From: Methanobrevibacter sp.
GTDB lineage: Archaea > Methanobacteriota > Methanobacteria > Methanobacteriales > Methanobacteriaceae
Assembly: GCF_017410345.1 (NCBI RefSeq)
Contig: NZ_JAFQQZ010000022.1
Span: 1-36,792 of the forward strand
DNA length: 36,792 bases
Reading direction: 5' to 3'
The first letter of the stretch is position 1. Every line of letters starts with the position of its first letter. Under the pieces are notes generated by a model. The model ran no database searches and was not told where the DNA came from. It saw only the letters and a program-made list of their open reading frames with translations. Both the position numbers and the translations under genes were made by a program. Positions 25,766 to 34,964 of this stretch are shown piece after piece.

Positions 25766-27700
25766 TTATACTGTAGAACAGTCTGCAGAATAATAAGATA
25801 ATAATCTTGCTATTTTAGCAACAGTCAATTCATCAATTCTTTTTTGACCACGAATCATTCTATTGAACAATTCATCTATAAACAAGTCTTCATTGGTAAG
25901 AATTACATTCAAGATAGCCAAGTCATCATTGACAAAACCGATAAGAGGTTCAATGTAAATTCCGCTGAATCCTTTATTGTCCAAGAAAATGGCCAAGTCT
26001 TCATTCAACTCTAAAGCCTTGCGTTTGATTTGACTGTTATCTACAAAATGAATCTCTTCATTTCCAAATTCGAATCTTGTCTGATCATCTTTCTTATCTG
26101 TTTGAAGCTCTAAGGTATTTTTCTTATCCATATAGTTTTGGATTGATGCAGAATCGTTAAGCATAGCATCTGTTTCACTGTCAGATTTTACTTTGTTTCT
26201 GTAATCTTTAGGATCATATCTTTTTGAAAGAATAGTATACACTCCAGTAGGTCCAACAACCACATGGTTGATGATATCCTTTGATTGCGGTGGTTGAACT
26301 GCATAGAATACATAGAAATCATTTGGAAGAGCAAGCAATCTTTCACGAATGATTCTTCCACGAGTGATATAATTATTGAAAGCATATTTCTTATAGATTC
26401 CGAAACATAAAATGAGAACACCTATGGCAACACCCACCAATGCATACCATATTTGACTGATGAAGTAGTAATAAGCAGCAGAAACAACTAAAACAAATGC
26501 CCCTATCAACATATAAACATCAGCATAAGTTTTCTTAGGTTCATATGTCCTGTTCTGGGCTTTCATCAATTCAACAGTCTCTTGGGTGACCAATGCATCA
26601 TCTTCACTTGCAGTCAAGTTTCGGCTTTTAACGCTTTCTCCACCTTTTTTAATCAAGCGTTTTACAGAATTTTCCTTGAAATACTCCTTATCCATATCTC
26701 TAATGAAATCATCTTTCATAATGTCGGATAAGGCAGTGTAATACTTATAGCGTGCAAGCTTATATGCTTCATATTCTTCAGGACTGTCAAAGACCATTTC
26801 ATTCTGAACTCTTGCAAATAGCTTTTGGTCTTCCTCTGACAATTCCTGTCTAGCTAAAGAGACTGGAGATTCAGGCATTTCATCCTCTGGAATATCTGTA
26901 ACTTCAACTAGCCTGATTTCTTCTCCCTCATATTCCTCTTCAGGATATGCAAAACCAGACTCTATATCTCTTGAAGTTTCCATATACCTTTGTTCGGCAT
27001 GAATAGGAATAATCTCATCGGTGTCTCCAAGTGAAGAGTCATATATTGAACCATAGGAAATCATTTCCTCTTCTTCATAAGATTCCAAGGTATCAGGCAA
27101 GATTTCAGTTTCATAATAATAGTCTTCTTCGGAATAGTCCTCATACTGAAGACCTTGTTCCGCATGTATAGGAATGATCTCATCAACTTCAGAATCATCA
27201 TATTGTGCATTCAATTCAGCATGGATAGGAATGATCTCATCTTCACTGGAATCCATATAGTATGAATCATCTGCAAAATTAGCTTCGGCATGAATAGGAA
27301 TGATCTCATCTACACCATCATCAAAAGCAGCTTCATTTTCAGTGAGTGGGGTTTCTGTGAGTGGGTTGTCTATAAAATTAGTTGAAGTAATGGTTTCGCT
27401 TGATGCAGAGTCCATATTGGAAACATAATCTAATGATCCTCCACAGCTGTTACATTCGAATTCGTTTATATTGTCGCTTTCACTTAATTGATATTTCAAT
27501 CCGCAATTTGTACAGTATACAAGTACCAAATCAGAAGATTCCTGCGAATTAGAATCAGAGGAAACTTTTTCTTCATCATTTAAGAAGTTGTCTAATTCCT
27601 CCAGATTTCCAGAACAAACAGAACATTCAAATGCATTAATATCATCTTCATCATCAAGCTGATATTTTGCACCGCAGTTCTGACAAACTACCACTTTCAT
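25766..27700 (-). CDS. Zinc-ribbon, DEIIPIHAE-repeat, membrane and NERD-like domain protein
   Basis: An unusual 644-aa multidomain protein. The N-terminus has two zinc ribbons (CQNC...CSVC and CTNC...CNSC in the first 95 residues). An acidic, Tyr/Glu/Asp-rich region then carries four copies of DEIIPIHAE between about residues 130 and 236. A charged helical segment follows, then two membrane helices (MLIGAFVLVVSAAYYYF and WYALVGVAIGVLILCFGIY), and a C-terminal NERD-like domain with INHVVVGPTGVYTILSK. In that domain the usual Asp and Glu of the nuclease fold appear as Asn and Leu, so catalysis is doubtful. The ATG at 27700 is chosen because it directly precedes the first zinc ribbon and follows TAGGGAT; TTG at 27727 is the alternative. 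Function unknown; it lies among glycan genes but may be unrelated to them. Confidence 0.8.
   Translation of the reverse strand: MKVVVCQNCGAKYQLDDEDDINAFECSVCSGNLEELDNFLNDEEKVSSDSNSQESSDLVLVYCTNCGLKYQLSESDNINEFECNSCGGSLDYVSNMDSASSETITSTNFIDNPLTETPLTENEAAFDDGVDEIIPIHAEANFADDSYYMDSSEDEIIPIHAELNAQYDDSEVDEIIPIHAEQGLQYEDYSEEDYYYETEILPDTLESYEEEEMISYGSIYDSSLGDTDEIIPIHAEQRYMETSRDIESGFAYPEEEYEGEEIRLVEVTDIPEDEMPESPVSLARQELSEEDQKLFARVQNEMVFDSPEEYEAYKLARYKYYTALSDIMKDDFIRDMDKEYFKENSVKRLIKKGGESVKSRNLTASEDDALVTQETVELMKAQNRTYEPKKTYADVYMLIGAFVLVVSAAYYYFISQIWYALVGVAIGVLILCFGIYKKYAFNNYITRGRIIRERLLALPNDFYVFYAVQPPQSKDIINHVVVGPTGVYTILSKRYDPKDYRNKVKSDSETDAMLNDSASIQNYMDKKNTLELQTDKKDDQTRFEFGNEEIHFVDNSQIKRKALELNEDLAIFLDNKGFSGIYIEPLIGFVNDDLAILNVILTNEDLFIDELFNRMIRGQKRIDELTVAKIARLLSYYSADCSTV
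26993..27310 (-). repeat. Four 27-nt in-frame repeats encoding DEIIPIHAE
   Basis: Copies at 26993-27019, 27158-27184, 27215-27241 and 27284-27310 share almost the same bases (core AGGAATGATCTCATC on the plus strand) and encode the same nine residues. Spacing is irregular (23, 19 and 55 codons in gene order), and all are in frame. Confidence 0.9.
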
Positions 27701-27883
27701 CTTATCCCTACTCAATATGATTGGCAATTAAAATTCAGTCAAAATTTCAATGAAAAAATCAATGAAATTTGGAAAAAATTTATAAATTGCACTATTAAAT
27801 TAATACTAATATATAATATATAATTTATTAGATTTAAACATTATGCATTTATCTAATTAAAATAAAAAAAGAAGTCAAAAAAA

Positions 27884-29071
27884 TTAGAGAAATTTCCTAT
27901 AAATTTCTAAAATCTGATTGTTTATAATGTCCCAATTATATTTTTCCACGACAAGTTTTTTCCCGTTTTCACCAAAGGTTCTGGACAGATTTTTATCAAA
28001 TAATACAGCTTGAATGGCTTCCCTTAAGGAGTCCTTATCATCATCACATGCAAGGCCTACATTTCCATCAACCCAATCATGAATATGATTGTTTTTTGTC
28101 AACACCAATGGCTTGGAACATGCCATTGCCTCAAGACCGCTTGTTGTAAATGATTCATATCTTGAAGGCATGACAAATAGGTCACAATCTACTAAAGCTT
28201 CCTGTTTTTCTTCATTATACAATGGACCTGTTATAATAACTTTTTCTTCTAGGGAATAGTCTTTAATCTTTTCTTCCAATCTGGACAGATAACCGTCATC
28301 AGGACCAACAATAGCTAATTTAATCTTTTCATCTTTAGCATCATCCCTTAAACCATTTATTAAATCATTGAATGAATCCATCAATAAATCAAGCCCCTTG
28401 ATTTCATGGATTCTGCCTACAAAAAGAATCAGCTTTTCATCATCTTCAATATTGAATTTGGATCTGAATCTACCGAAAGCGGGGAGATCTTCGTATTCTA
28501 CCAAGTTTATTCCAAGAGGAACAATTTCAATTCTTTCCTCCTCGACACCCATTTTCAAATACTGTTCCTTTTCCACTTCAGTAAGGGCAAATACGCAAGA
28601 GGCATTGTGAAGAATCCTAAATCCGAATACCTTATCAAAAAGGTTTTTCAAACCTTCCTTCTGGAAAAATGGAAGAACAGAACCATGAGCCTGCACAATA
28701 TAAGGGATATTGTTTTTCCTTGCAAAATGGCTTGCGAAAATGGCTAAGGTCTGCCTATGTTCATGGATATGCACTATTTCATAGTTTTTAATGTCCTTTC
28801 TAATCTTAAATGGAGCGCTTAATGGTGTATCAAGCATAGTGGCAAGCTTAAATCTATTGGACAGGTTTTTAAAATAATCAACCTTTATTCCATCCACATC
28901 CACATCATAGCGGCCATCTGGGAATTTTAATCTTTCCTTACATGAGTCTGAAGTGATAACTTTGACATCATTATCCATGCTTTCCTTCAAAGCAATCTGA
29001 TAGCTTGCATTGACTACACCTCCTGCAGAAAGACAAGGATAAAAGAAATGTGCAACATGTAAAATTTTCAT
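27884..29071 (-). CDS. GT4 family glycosyltransferase
   Basis: A 395-aa GT-B enzyme that transfers a sugar from a nucleotide donor. The N-terminal LHVAHFFYPCLSAGGVV is the acceptor-side glycine motif, and VHIHEH and VQAHGS follow. The donor side shows LILFVGRIHEIKGLDLL and the EX7E-type motif in MPSRYESFTTSGLEAMACSKPLVLT. A GTG at 29080 is in frame, but GGTGA there is the ribosome-binding site of the ATG at 29071. It follows the GT-C gene by 82 nt and is likely co-transcribed. The sugar is unknown. Confidence 0.92.
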   Translation of the reverse strand: MKILHVAHFFYPCLSAGGVVNASYQIALKESMDNDVKVITSDSCKERLKFPDGRYDVDVDGIKVDYFKNLSNRFKLATMLDTPLSAPFKIRKDIKNYEIVHIHEHRQTLAIFASHFARKNNIPYIVQAHGSVLPFFQKEGLKNLFDKVFGFRILHNASCVFALTEVEKEQYLKMGVEEERIEIVPLGINLVEYEDLPAFGRFRSKFNIEDDEKLILFVGRIHEIKGLDLLMDSFNDLINGLRDDAKDEKIKLAIVGPDDGYLSRLEEKIKDYSLEEKVIITGPLYNEEKQEALVDCDLFVMPSRYESFTTSGLEAMACSKPLVLTKNNHIHDWVDGNVGLACDDDKDSLREAIQAVLFDKNLSRTFGENGKKLVVEKYNWDIINNQILEIYRKFL

Positions 29072-29153
29072 AAAATTCACCTTTTTAATATTGAATCATG
29101 ATTGAATTGTTTTTAAAATATTATTTTTAGAAATTGTTTTTTATAAATCTACT

Positions 29154-30866
29154 TTAATTCCTCTCATACAAATATAAACCTTCTTTTTGATATATCATTG
29201 TATAATTTTCCAGATTAAACTTATCATCAGAAATATAATAAGTGATATTGCTTGACTCCAGATAATCCAATTGGTCATCTGTCAATGGGATTGTATACAT
29301 CTTTAAAAACCAATTATAAGACCTTTGATTGAATACTGCAATATCCTTTGAAGCATAAGCCGGATCATAATCCTCTATATAATCTGCAATCACCTTATTC
29401 TTACTGAAATCTTCATCATAATGAACTGTATGGGTGAATGTGAATGCTGAAAAAATACAGAATACAATTAAAACAATCGGAATTAGGTTTAAGAGATTCT
29501 GTTTCTTAAACTTAAGGAATTTGAACTTTCCACACCAATCTAAAATCTCATTAAGGGCAAAAATTACAAAATAAATGAAAGCCGGAAATACTGTAATTAT
29601 GTATCTGTTTACCTTAATGTTCAAGAATGTGAAGAATAGGAAGTAAACCAAAAACCATGAGAGCATCAGGATATTGAATGAATAAATCTCTCTGTCAATG
29701 CCTATTTTCTTGAAAAATGAAAACAATATAACAAAATCAGCCAATAATATGGTGATTGTAATGATTGAATTGATTCTAAAGCTTAAAATTGAAATGACAA
29801 GAAGTGCAATAAATAAGATTCCTACAATATTTTTGTATTTGGAATCCTCATCTCTCTTGGCATTGAACAACTTATATGCAAACAGTAGAATGCCGATTGC
29901 AAATAGCCCAATCAGCAAATAGGACATTAAACTGGAACCGTTTAAAACAGGTATGACTCCGTCAAAGCTTACATTGTCTGCAAATAGGAAATTTGGGAAA
30001 TCATGAAGATAAAAGAATGTGTCAGTTGTGTAGGCATTATCTATCACTTCACCTTTAGAACCTGATGCAAATGTTGAACTTTGAGTTAAGAATGATAAAT
30101 GAGAGCCATATGCCAAAATGGAAGCTGAGAATAAAACCACTAGGACAAATGCTATTGCACAGCCCTTTAGGATATTCCTGAATTCCTCGCTTTTTATGTA
30201 AGACTTGACCTTTATTGCAAAATCCTCTCTATTCCTGAAGAATAAATCCAAATTGCTAAAGAAATCATGGAAAGAGAGATAATACAATAATATTAAAGGC
30301 AATAGGAACAATGCAGTGTAACGTGTGAAAACAGCTAAAACAAAGAATGGAATGGCTATCATATAATATTTTGAATCCCTATCAATTGCAAGAACTGTGA
30401 AAATGATTGACCATATTGATAATGCAACTGCAGGGACATCCAGTGTTCCATTAGCCCACCAGAGCAAACAAAGGGAAAGGCTTCCAAAAAGAAATGCACC
30501 GCAAAGACTCAATAGGGAACTGAACCTATTCTTGAGAAGAACATAGATGCCAAAATTGGCAATAATGCAGAAAATTCCGGTTACCAAGTAAAGGGACATT
30601 TCAGATAAAAATCCCAATTTAAACAGAATGGCTGTCAGAATACAAACAACAGGGGATAAATACAAATATAGAATGCTTGAAGGATAACCTGCAAAAACAA
30701 GTGAATTGGACAAATAAATGAAAACATCCGAACAGTATATTCCAAGAGATTGATTGAAAATCATCATATTATAGGTAATGAGAATGCTAAAGACTGTTAA
30801 AATCAATAAATAAAAAAAATCATTCCTAGAGATATTCAAATCATCTAAAATATTTTTAAAAATCAT
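29154..30866 (-). CDS. GT-C type membrane glycosyltransferase (PMT/ArnT-like)
   Basis: A 570-aa protein with about 11-13 membrane helices and a soluble C-terminal part, the plan of dolichyl-phosphate-sugar-dependent transferases. The first outside loop has SLGIYCSDVFIYL with the acidic residue expected there, and LLWWANGTLDVPAVALS and FTRYTALFLLP are similar to GT39-like proteins. It should glycosylate a lipid or protein on the outer face. The ATG has GGAGTG 5 nt upstream. Lies 74 nt after the DGGGP synthase gene on the same strand. Acceptor and donor are unknown. Confidence 0.85.
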   Translation of the reverse strand: MIFKNILDDLNISRNDFFYLLILTVFSILITYNMMIFNQSLGIYCSDVFIYLSNSLVFAGYPSSILYLYLSPVVCILTAILFKLGFLSEMSLYLVTGIFCIIANFGIYVLLKNRFSSLLSLCGAFLFGSLSLCLLWWANGTLDVPAVALSIWSIIFTVLAIDRDSKYYMIAIPFFVLAVFTRYTALFLLPLILLYYLSFHDFFSNLDLFFRNREDFAIKVKSYIKSEEFRNILKGCAIAFVLVVLFSASILAYGSHLSFLTQSSTFASGSKGEVIDNAYTTDTFFYLHDFPNFLFADNVSFDGVIPVLNGSSLMSYLLIGLFAIGILLFAYKLFNAKRDEDSKYKNIVGILFIALLVISILSFRINSIITITILLADFVILFSFFKKIGIDREIYSFNILMLSWFLVYFLFFTFLNIKVNRYIITVFPAFIYFVIFALNEILDWCGKFKFLKFKKQNLLNLIPIVLIVFCIFSAFTFTHTVHYDEDFSKNKVIADYIEDYDPAYASKDIAVFNQRSYNWFLKMYTIPLTDDQLDYLESSNITYYISDDKFNLENYTMIYQKEGLYLYERN

Positions 30867-30907
30867 TTTAACACTCCATTACTCTTATTTCAATCAGTTA
30901 AGTGCGG

Positions 30908-30946
30908 TTATAAACCAAATTTACTATTTAAAAAAATTTGTTATAA
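30908..30946 (-). other. Imperfect hairpin at the end of the DGGGP synthase gene
   Basis: TTATAAACCAAATTT (30908-30922) pairs with AAATTTGTTATAA (30934-30946) with small bulges and covers the stop codon. No T-run follows on the minus strand, so it may be an RNA-processing or stability element rather than a terminator. Confidence 0.4.
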
Positions 30947-31822
30947 GAAATTAAAAATATTTGCAATATTGAAAGATCCCACTACAAATGCTACAAAACT
31001 GATTAGCATAGCAATCTTAAGATTTTTAGAAACCTTTGCACAGATTTCCTCACTTGGATTTAATTTTAAGGTGTATGCACTATATAGGAAAATGATGATA
31101 GGCACTATCATTATCACCATATACCAAACATTGAAAATTTTGAGAATATAAAGAATAGGGCACATCAAGGTTGTTACAACTATTAATATTATTGAAATGA
31201 TTGAAGGGATTTTCTTTCCATAAAGAATCGGGAAGGTTCTTGCTCCTTCCTTTTTGTCTCCTTCTATGTCTTCCATATCCTTCACTATTTCACGGGCTAA
31301 AGTCATGAATAGTGCAAACAGTCCTAAATATATTGAAATGAACAAGATCTTCAATGAGCTTGTAGCGCAAGCTATGACAACACCTGCTATGACAAAGCAG
31401 AACCCTGTCAATGTAGCTACAGTAATGTTTCCAACCAATGGCATGGCCTTGAAGTTTCTTGCATACAAATACATTATGATTACTGCGGGAATGACAATAA
31501 CGGAAGGCCAAATGGAATTTACCAAATAGCTGTCAATGAGACTTAAGACAACACCAATTCCAAAGAGGACATAAGCATAATTCCTTGCATTTTCAAGGCT
31601 GATTCTTCCAGATGGAATCGGACGATTCGGCTTGTTGATTTCATCAATCTTTACATCAAAAACATCGTTGATGGTATTCCCAGCACCTGTGCATACAAAA
31701 ACAATCAATGCGCAGATGATAATAGGCAAGGCATAATAATGCCCGACGAATGCCATCAAGATTACAGCAATAGCCGCCATGACCGCATTTCCTGGACGAA
31801 TTATTTCTAAATAAGCATTCAT
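30941..31822 (-). CDS. Digeranylgeranylglyceryl phosphate synthase (UbiA family)
   Basis: Membrane prenyltransferase that adds the second geranylgeranyl chain to make the archaeal core ether lipid. The first aspartate motif NTINDVFDVKIDEINKPNRP is near residues 50-69, and the second, DMEDIEGDKKEGART, near 183-197. About eight or nine helices and 293 aa fit the archaeal DGGGPS subgroup. GAGGGAT precedes the ATG. The first 7 residues (MNAYLEIIRPGN) also match the family start. It lies among glycosyltransferase genes. Confidence 0.92.
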   Translation of the reverse strand: MNAYLEIIRPGNAVMAAIAVILMAFVGHYYALPIIICALIVFVCTGAGNTINDVFDVKIDEINKPNRPIPSGRISLENARNYAYVLFGIGVVLSLIDSYLVNSIWPSVIVIPAVIIMYLYARNFKAMPLVGNITVATLTGFCFVIAGVVIACATSSLKILFISIYLGLFALFMTLAREIVKDMEDIEGDKKEGARTFPILYGKKIPSIISIILIVVTTLMCPILYILKIFNVWYMVIMIVPIIIFLYSAYTLKLNPSEEICAKVSKNLKIAMLISFVAFVVGSFNIANIFNFL

Positions 31823-31865
31823 TTAATCCCTCAGTAATTTTTATTATATTATGATTGCAATCTAT

Positions 31866-31882
31866 TGATATACAATATATCA
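31866..31882 (-). promoter_or_regulatory. Small palindrome in the DGGGP synthase promoter
   Basis: TGATATA-CAA-TATATCA lies close to the predicted transcription start (a TATA-like AATTTATAC is at about 31893-31901, minus strand). Possible operator; chance is not excluded. Confidence 0.35.
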
Positions 31883-31956
31883 GTTTAAAAGTATAAATTT
31901 ATTTATTATTTTTTAGGATTTGAAATTTAATTTATATAAAATAAAAATTAAGATTA

Positions 31957-33297
31957 TTAATTCAATTCATTCAATAAATCAGCGAATTTTTTAGCCATAT
32001 TTTCCATGGAATAATCTTCAATATTAATGTCTGCATTCAATTCGACTTTTCCCTTTTCAATGAATTCATCATACAATTTCAATAATGCTTCCTTAGTTGA
32101 ATCCAAACTTGAGACATGATATCCGACCTTGGTTTCCTCAATCAGATCCTTTAGGGAACCTTCCTTATAGCCTATTGACAATACAGGTTTCCTTAATGCA
32201 AAATATTCATAGACCTTTCCTGGAATGAACATCTTTTCCTTCTCATCATCCCAAGAAATCAATAGCAACACATCACTTTCCAACTGTTTTTTCAGTACCT
32301 CTTCATGAGATATTTTGCCCCCTATATTAAGAATATCCATTAGACCATAACGATTGGCTATTTCTTCTAAATTAGTGCTGTCCCCATAAAATTCTATGGA
32401 AATCCTAGAGGAGTCCAATTTATTCTTATCCTCCAATTGACGAATGGCTTCAAATAAATGGCTTGGGTCTCTTTTGCCACCATACAAAGATCCGGCATAA
32501 ATGAATTTCAGTTTATCTGAAAAGTCTGATGATGCATCATCATTCAAATCATCTTCTCCAGTCTCAACAACTGAATCTAAAAATTTTAAATCATCTTCAT
32601 CATAACCTGATAAAATTGGGACTATCCTATTGTTTGGATGTAAAGTGGCCAATGTCTTGGCAGCCAAATCTGTTGTAGTTGTCAAAACATCCACATTCTC
32701 AAATGTCTTCAATTCCAATTTCCTTTCAAAATAGGTTCTTATATGAGTATGTGAAACATAAGGATTCAAATTCCAAAGGTCTCTCAAATCCGCTATCCAA
32801 GGAATATCATATTTCTCATTCAGCCCCTTTGCAATTCTATGGCAAGTAATTGGCCAGGAAGAGCTTATGATTGCATCAATTTCCTCATCTTCAATGATTT
32901 TGGAAGCCTCCTTAAATGCAGATTCATACCAATATTTCATCCCATCAGGATATGCAAACACTTCACCTGCAATTGAGATGGATTTTGAGACAATAGGGTT
33001 GGAGAATGATGTGGAATCTTTTAATTTGTCCCCATCATTAGAACTAGTTGACTTAGAATCATTAGATTTTGAATTTTTAAGTTTATTGGAAAAATGAGAA
33101 AACATATCTTCATATTCGGTGAAAACGATTCTGCAATTTAAATCATCATTCTCTTTAGGAATGAAACCTAAATCCGGAACAATTACAATAGGCTCCCATC
33201 CAAATTGAGGCAAATGTTTTGCTAATGCCCTTAAGCGCTTAGAAGCAATTTCATTTACCTGATTGAAATAAAATGCTATTAGAATAACCTTTTTCAT
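31957..33297 (-). CDS. GT-B fold glycosyltransferase, GT4-like
   Basis: A 446-aa enzyme with the N-terminal KVILIAFYFNQVNEIASKR and VPDLGF of the acceptor domain, WIADLRDLW, and a donor domain with LKFIYAGSLYGGKRDP and FIPGKVYEYFALRKPVLSIG. The overall order matches glycosyltransferases of surface polysaccharide clusters. Residues about 70-106 form a Ser/Asn/Asp/Lys-rich linker without structure. GGTGG is about 4 nt before the ATG. Faces away from the inositol phosphate synthase gene. Confidence 0.87.
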   Translation of the reverse strand: MKKVILIAFYFNQVNEIASKRLRALAKHLPQFGWEPIVIVPDLGFIPKENDDLNCRIVFTEYEDMFSHFSNKLKNSKSNDSKSTSSNDGDKLKDSTSFSNPIVSKSISIAGEVFAYPDGMKYWYESAFKEASKIIEDEEIDAIISSSWPITCHRIAKGLNEKYDIPWIADLRDLWNLNPYVSHTHIRTYFERKLELKTFENVDVLTTTTDLAAKTLATLHPNNRIVPILSGYDEDDLKFLDSVVETGEDDLNDDASSDFSDKLKFIYAGSLYGGKRDPSHLFEAIRQLEDKNKLDSSRISIEFYGDSTNLEEIANRYGLMDILNIGGKISHEEVLKKQLESDVLLLISWDDEKEKMFIPGKVYEYFALRKPVLSIGYKEGSLKDLIEETKVGYHVSSLDSTKEALLKLYDEFIEKGKVELNADINIEDYSMENMAKKFADLLNELN

Positions 33298-33545
33298 TTA
33301 ACCACCGAATGAGAATATCTTTCTAATTTCAAAAAATCAACAATCTAAAAACCCATATATAAACATTTCGATTTAAAAAGATTTATATAAACTAATAAAA
33401 ATATATTATAATAATACAGATTTATATTTATTCAATAATGCTTATAAAAATTGTTGAAAAATACAAATTAATTATGTATAACATTAATTATTCAATGTAA
33501 AAAAAAAAAATAAAAATTATTCTTATAAAATTACTGGTGACAAAT

Positions 33546-34640
33546 ATGAGTAAAATTAAAATTGCTGTAGTAGGAATTGGAAACTGTGCAAGCTCACTTA
33601 TACAAGGAATTTATTATTATCAAGATAAAAATCCTGAAGATGCAATCGGCCTTATGCACTGGAAAATCGGTGACTGGGATCCAACAGACATTGAAGTGGT
33701 TGCTGCTTTTGATATTGATGCAAGAAAAGTTGGGAAAACTGTTGATGAAGCTATTTTCGCAAAACCAAACTGTACCACAATATTCCAAGCAGATATTCCA
33801 AAAAGCGATGTTGTTGTTCAAATGGGACCTGTCCTTGATGGTGTAAGTGAACATATGGCTGAATTCGAGGAAGACTATACCTTTGTAGTGGCTGATGAAG
33901 AACCTGTAGATGTCGTTGAAGTATTGAAGGAAAGCGGCGCAGAAATATTACTCAGTTATTTGCCAGTAGGTTCTGAAGAAGCAGCAAGATTCTATGCACA
34001 ATGTGCATTGGATGCAGAAATTGCTTATATTAATTGTATGCCAGTATTTATTGTAAGTGACCCAGAGTGGGATGCAAAGTTCAGAGAAAAAGGACTTCCT
34101 GCTGTTGGTGACGATATCAAAGCGCAAATCGGTGCTACCATTACCCACAGAACCTTAAGTAACTTATTTAAGGAAAGAGGTGTTAAATTAGTTCACACTT
34201 ACCAAATCAACACCGGTGGAAATACCGATTTCTTGAACATGCTTAACAGAAAACGTTTAGACTCTAAAAAAGAATCAAAAACCGAAGCTGTTCAATCAGT
34301 GCTTGCAGAAAGAATGGATCCTCATGACATCCACATTGGCCCAAGTGATTACGTACCATGGCAAAAGGACAACAAGATCTGTTTCTTGAGAATGGAAGGT
34401 AAGACCTTTGGTGACGTGCCAATGGAAATCGAACTCAGATTAAGCGTTGAAGATTCACCAAACTCTGCAGGATGTGTGATTGACGCTATCCGTTGCTGTA
34501 AATTAGGTTTGGAAAGAGGAATTGGCGGACAATTGACTTCAATTTCATCCTATGTAATGAAACACCCTCCAATCCAATTTACTGATGATGAAGCTGCAGC
34601 AAATGTTGAAGCATTCATCAATGGAGAATTAGAACGTTAA
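33546..34640 (+). CDS. myo-Inositol-1-phosphate synthase
   Basis: NAD-dependent enzyme that turns glucose-6-phosphate into L-myo-inositol-1-phosphate, the precursor of archaetidylinositol lipids. The NAD motif VVGIGNCASSLIQG is at residues 8-21. Family stretches include LPVGSEEAARFYAQ, YINCMPVFI, GDDIKAQIGATITHRTL, NTGGNTDFLN and the C-terminal DSPNSAGCVIDAIRCCKLG. A GTG at 33537 is in frame, but GGTGA there is the ribosome-binding site of the ATG at 33546 (364 aa). Length is typical of archaeal and actinobacterial forms. Confidence 0.94.
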   Translation: MSKIKIAVVGIGNCASSLIQGIYYYQDKNPEDAIGLMHWKIGDWDPTDIEVVAAFDIDARKVGKTVDEAIFAKPNCTTIFQADIPKSDVVVQMGPVLDGVSEHMAEFEEDYTFVVADEEPVDVVEVLKESGAEILLSYLPVGSEEAARFYAQCALDAEIAYINCMPVFIVSDPEWDAKFREKGLPAVGDDIKAQIGATITHRTLSNLFKERGVKLVHTYQINTGGNTDFLNMLNRKRLDSKKESKTEAVQSVLAERMDPHDIHIGPSDYVPWQKDNKICFLRMEGKTFGDVPMEIELRLSVEDSPNSAGCVIDAIRCCKLGLERGIGGQLTSISSYVMKHPPIQFTDDEAAANVEAFINGELER

Positions 34641-34690
34641 GAATTATTTCTTAACTTTTTACTTTTTTTTAAATCTTTTTACTTTTTTAA
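34636..34690 (+). terminator. Terminator of the inositol-1-phosphate synthase gene
   Basis: GTTAAGAA (34636-34643) pairs with TTCTTAAC (34648-34655), loop TTAT, with the stop codon inside the first arm. Several long T-runs follow to about 34690 and beyond. Confidence 0.8.
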
Positions 34691-34964
34691 CTTTTTACTG
34701 ATTTTTTTGAATTTTAACTTTTTTTATCTCTTACAAAACCTAATTTTTATTTCTAACTACTTCTAACTATCTGACTATGGAAAGATAAAAAAATAGATAA
34801 GTATTATTAGTAGTTATAACAATAAATAATAATATAATGTAAAATAATCGTATGTGATTTGGAAAATTATAGATCAATGAATTTATAATTAAGGAAAATC
34901 ATCAAAAATATGATTTGGAAATTAAATTAATCATAATATTTAAAAATTCTAGTGAGGTGTAAAG
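34641..34964. other. Intergenic region between inositol phosphate synthase and pycB
   Basis: About 320 nt with no gene. The first third is the T-rich terminator; the rest is AT-rich and must contain the pycB promoter. A GAGGTG ribosome-binding site at its end lies 5 nt before the pycB ATG. Confidence 0.5.

Noticed and set aside
26993-27310. 27-nt direct repeats taken as a CRISPR array
   Set aside because: They are in frame inside a long gene, encode the same peptide, and the spacing (57, 69 and 165 nt) is irregular.
25766-27700. NERD domain read as an active nuclease or defence gene
   Set aside because: The expected Asp and Glu are replaced and no defence partner genes are nearby.
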